NCBI GenBank assembly: GCA_016929985.1
Contig: JAFGIH010000413.1
Span: 1-6,842, forward strand
Reading direction: 5' to 3'
Source of the DNA: Thermoleophilia bacterium
GTDB taxonomy: Bacteria > Actinomycetota > Thermoleophilia > RBG-16-64-13
Length of the DNA stretch: 6,842 bases
Below the pieces are notes generated by a model. That model saw only the letters and a program-made list of their open reading frames with translations, was not told where the DNA came from and searched no databases. Below, piece after piece: positions 6,160-6,842 of the stretch. Positions within the stretch are counted from its first letter, which is position 1. The number at the start of each line of letters is the position of its first letter. Made by a program: the position numbers and the translations under genes.

Positions 6160-6198
6160 GCGAGCCCCGGAGAAGGGCCTCCCTTCTCCGGGGCTCGC
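6160..6198. terminator. 18-bp perfect hairpin, likely bidirectional terminator
   Basis: The arm GCGAGCCCCGGAGAAGGG (6160-6177) is exactly complementary to 6181-6198, with a 3-nt CCT loop. On the plus strand it is followed by TTGTATCTT, a weak T-rich tail. It lies between two convergent genes, 33 nt after the DUF937 stop and 15 nt beyond the stop of the minus-strand gene, so it can end both transcripts. The T-tract is poor on either strand, so efficiency is uncertain. Confidence 0.75.
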
Positions 6199-6213
6199 TT
6201 GTATCTTGGGATG

Positions 6214-6543
6214 CTACTTCGGGAAGCGCCGCCTCGATCTCCAGTTGACGCCGAACAGGTAGGCCATACCGTTTCTCGGTATGGTGTCCCACGCATCGGC
6301 TCCCGGCTCTTCCGTCTCCGCGGATCCCTCCTCTTCGGCCTCGCGGGCCTTCTTCTGGCGGTCTTCCTGAATGAGCCGTTCCACCTCTTCCAGGGGTATG
6401 AGAAAGCGACCCCGGCGCCCCGGCTCCTTCTGAGCCCGCAGGCGGCCCCGCTCTATCGCCTCTTCGACGTCGTACGGCGTCACGCTCCAGCCCAGCCCTT
6501 CGGAAAGGATCCGCGCCGCCTTCTTGGTCGTCAACAGCCCCAT
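6214..6543 (-). CDS. Small protein with a possible MerR/excisionase-like helix-turn-helix
   Basis: The 109-aa product starts MGLLTTKKAARILSEGLG and continues with VTPYDVEEAIERGRLRA and GRFLIPLEEVERLIQE. This order (LLTTKKAARIL, a recognition-like helix ending in ERGRL, a basic turn, then a helix IPLEEVERLI) resembles the winged helix-turn-helix of excisionase and MerR-type DNA-binding domains. A charged segment (about 60-82: RQKKAREAEEEGSAETEEPG) and a short basic C-terminus (NWRSRRRF) follow. No recombinase or phage gene is nearby, so a local regulator is more likely than an excisionase. It lies 34 nt after the oxidoreductase gene on the same strand and is probably cotranscribed with it. The only ribosome-site candidate, GGAGG, is 15 nt before the ATG, which is unusually far. 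A DNA-binding role is inference from a short pattern. Confidence 0.75.
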   Translation of the reverse strand: MGLLTTKKAARILSEGLGWSVTPYDVEEAIERGRLRAQKEPGRRGRFLIPLEEVERLIQEDRQKKAREAEEEGSAETEEPGADAWDTIPRNGMAYLFGVNWRSRRRFPK

Positions 6544-6577
6544 GTCATGACCATCTTGCCTCCGGTTTTGCAGAGGC

Positions 6578-6842
6578 TCAGATGTAGGCGGCGGCCTTGA
6601 ACGCCGACCTCACGGCGCCTGAGATGTTCCCCACCTGGAGCGCGTCACCGACCACGAACACTTCGGTCTCGGCTGCACAGCGCCGCATAGAGTCGGCCAC
6701 GTCTTGCCGTGCCGCCATACCGACCGCGAGCAACACGGTATCGGCGGGGAACTCCACCTTCTCGCCTGTTTCCGTGTCGCAGCAAACCACCGTGGAATCG
6801 GTGACCTCCTCCAGTCTGCGATTCAGATGGATGGGTATCTGC
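6578..6842 (-). CDS. C-terminal end of an NAD(P)H:flavin oxidoreductase / enoate reductase (Old Yellow Enzyme-type, FAD domain)
   Basis: Only the last 87 residues are present; the minus-strand frame is open to the right edge (first full codon at 6841). The visible part reads as the end of an FAD/NAD(P)-binding domain: VEFPADTVLLAVGMAARQD, in which the aVG element closes the NAD(P)-binding subdomain, and VFVVGDALQVGNISGAVRSA, the GD motif that contacts FAD in pyridine-nucleotide disulfide oxidoreductase folds. The GD-x5-GNI-x2-A-x3-AF arrangement is typical of multidomain enzymes related to 2,4-dienoyl-CoA reductase and clostridial 2-enoate reductase, which carry FMN, [4Fe-4S] and FAD. The N-terminal TIM barrel is outside the window, so other FAD oxidoreductases of this fold cannot be excluded. 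Substrate unknown. The helix-turn-helix gene follows in the same direction. Confidence 0.85.
   Translation of the reverse strand, partial: QIPIHLNRRLEEVTDSTVVCCDTETGEKVEFPADTVLLAVGMAARQDVADSMRRCAAETEVFVVGDALQVGNISGAVRSAFKAAAYI

Noticed and set aside
6214..6543. Phage or integrative-element excisionase
   Set aside because: The helix-turn-helix resembles excisionases, but no integrase, attachment repeat, tRNA or other mobile gene is visible nearby.

Overview
The window comes from a high-GC bacterial chromosome: G/C dominates third codon positions, GTG starts are frequent, and Shine-Dalgarno sites of the AAGGAG/AGGAGG type precede most genes. The DUF937 protein, the Old-Yellow-Enzyme-type flavin reductase and the clostridial-type ferredoxin domain together suggest an actinobacterial or similar high-GC, probably anaerobic or facultative lineage. 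This is inference; no rRNA or species-level marker is present.

Layout. (1) Left block, minus strand, read leftward from about 2710: a strong-looking sigma70-type promoter, a 169-aa protein of unknown function, a glycosyltransferase of the DUF3524/GTDC1 (tRNA-queuosine mannosyltransferase, QTMAN) family, then a major facilitator transporter whose C-terminus is cut by the left edge. The first two genes overlap by 17 nt and the next two are 17 nt apart, so this looks like one operon. (2) Centre block, plus strand, from a TATAAT box near 2806 to a hairpin ending at 6198: a membrane-associated dynamin-like GTPase, a helical domain of unknown function fused to a [4Fe-4S] ferredoxin domain, and a DUF937 (YidB-like) protein with Gly/Leu-rich repeats. 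(3) Right block, minus strand, read leftward from the right edge: the C-terminal end of an NAD(P)H:flavin oxidoreductase (enoate reductase / Old Yellow Enzyme type), followed 34 nt later by a small protein with a possible DNA-binding helix-turn-helix. This block converges on the centre block, and an 18-bp perfect hairpin separates them.

How they may work together. The centre block is the most interesting part. A GTPase built to remodel membranes, an iron-sulfur fusion protein and a DUF937 protein share one transcription direction, one apparent promoter and one terminator, which suggests an undescribed membrane-maintenance or stress module with a redox input. The left block carries a bacterial homologue of an enzyme known mainly for adding mannose to queuosine in animal tRNA, tightly coupled to an unknown small protein. 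The functions of both modules are inferred from family and context only. I saw no tRNA, rRNA, CRISPR array, insertion sequence or phage gene.
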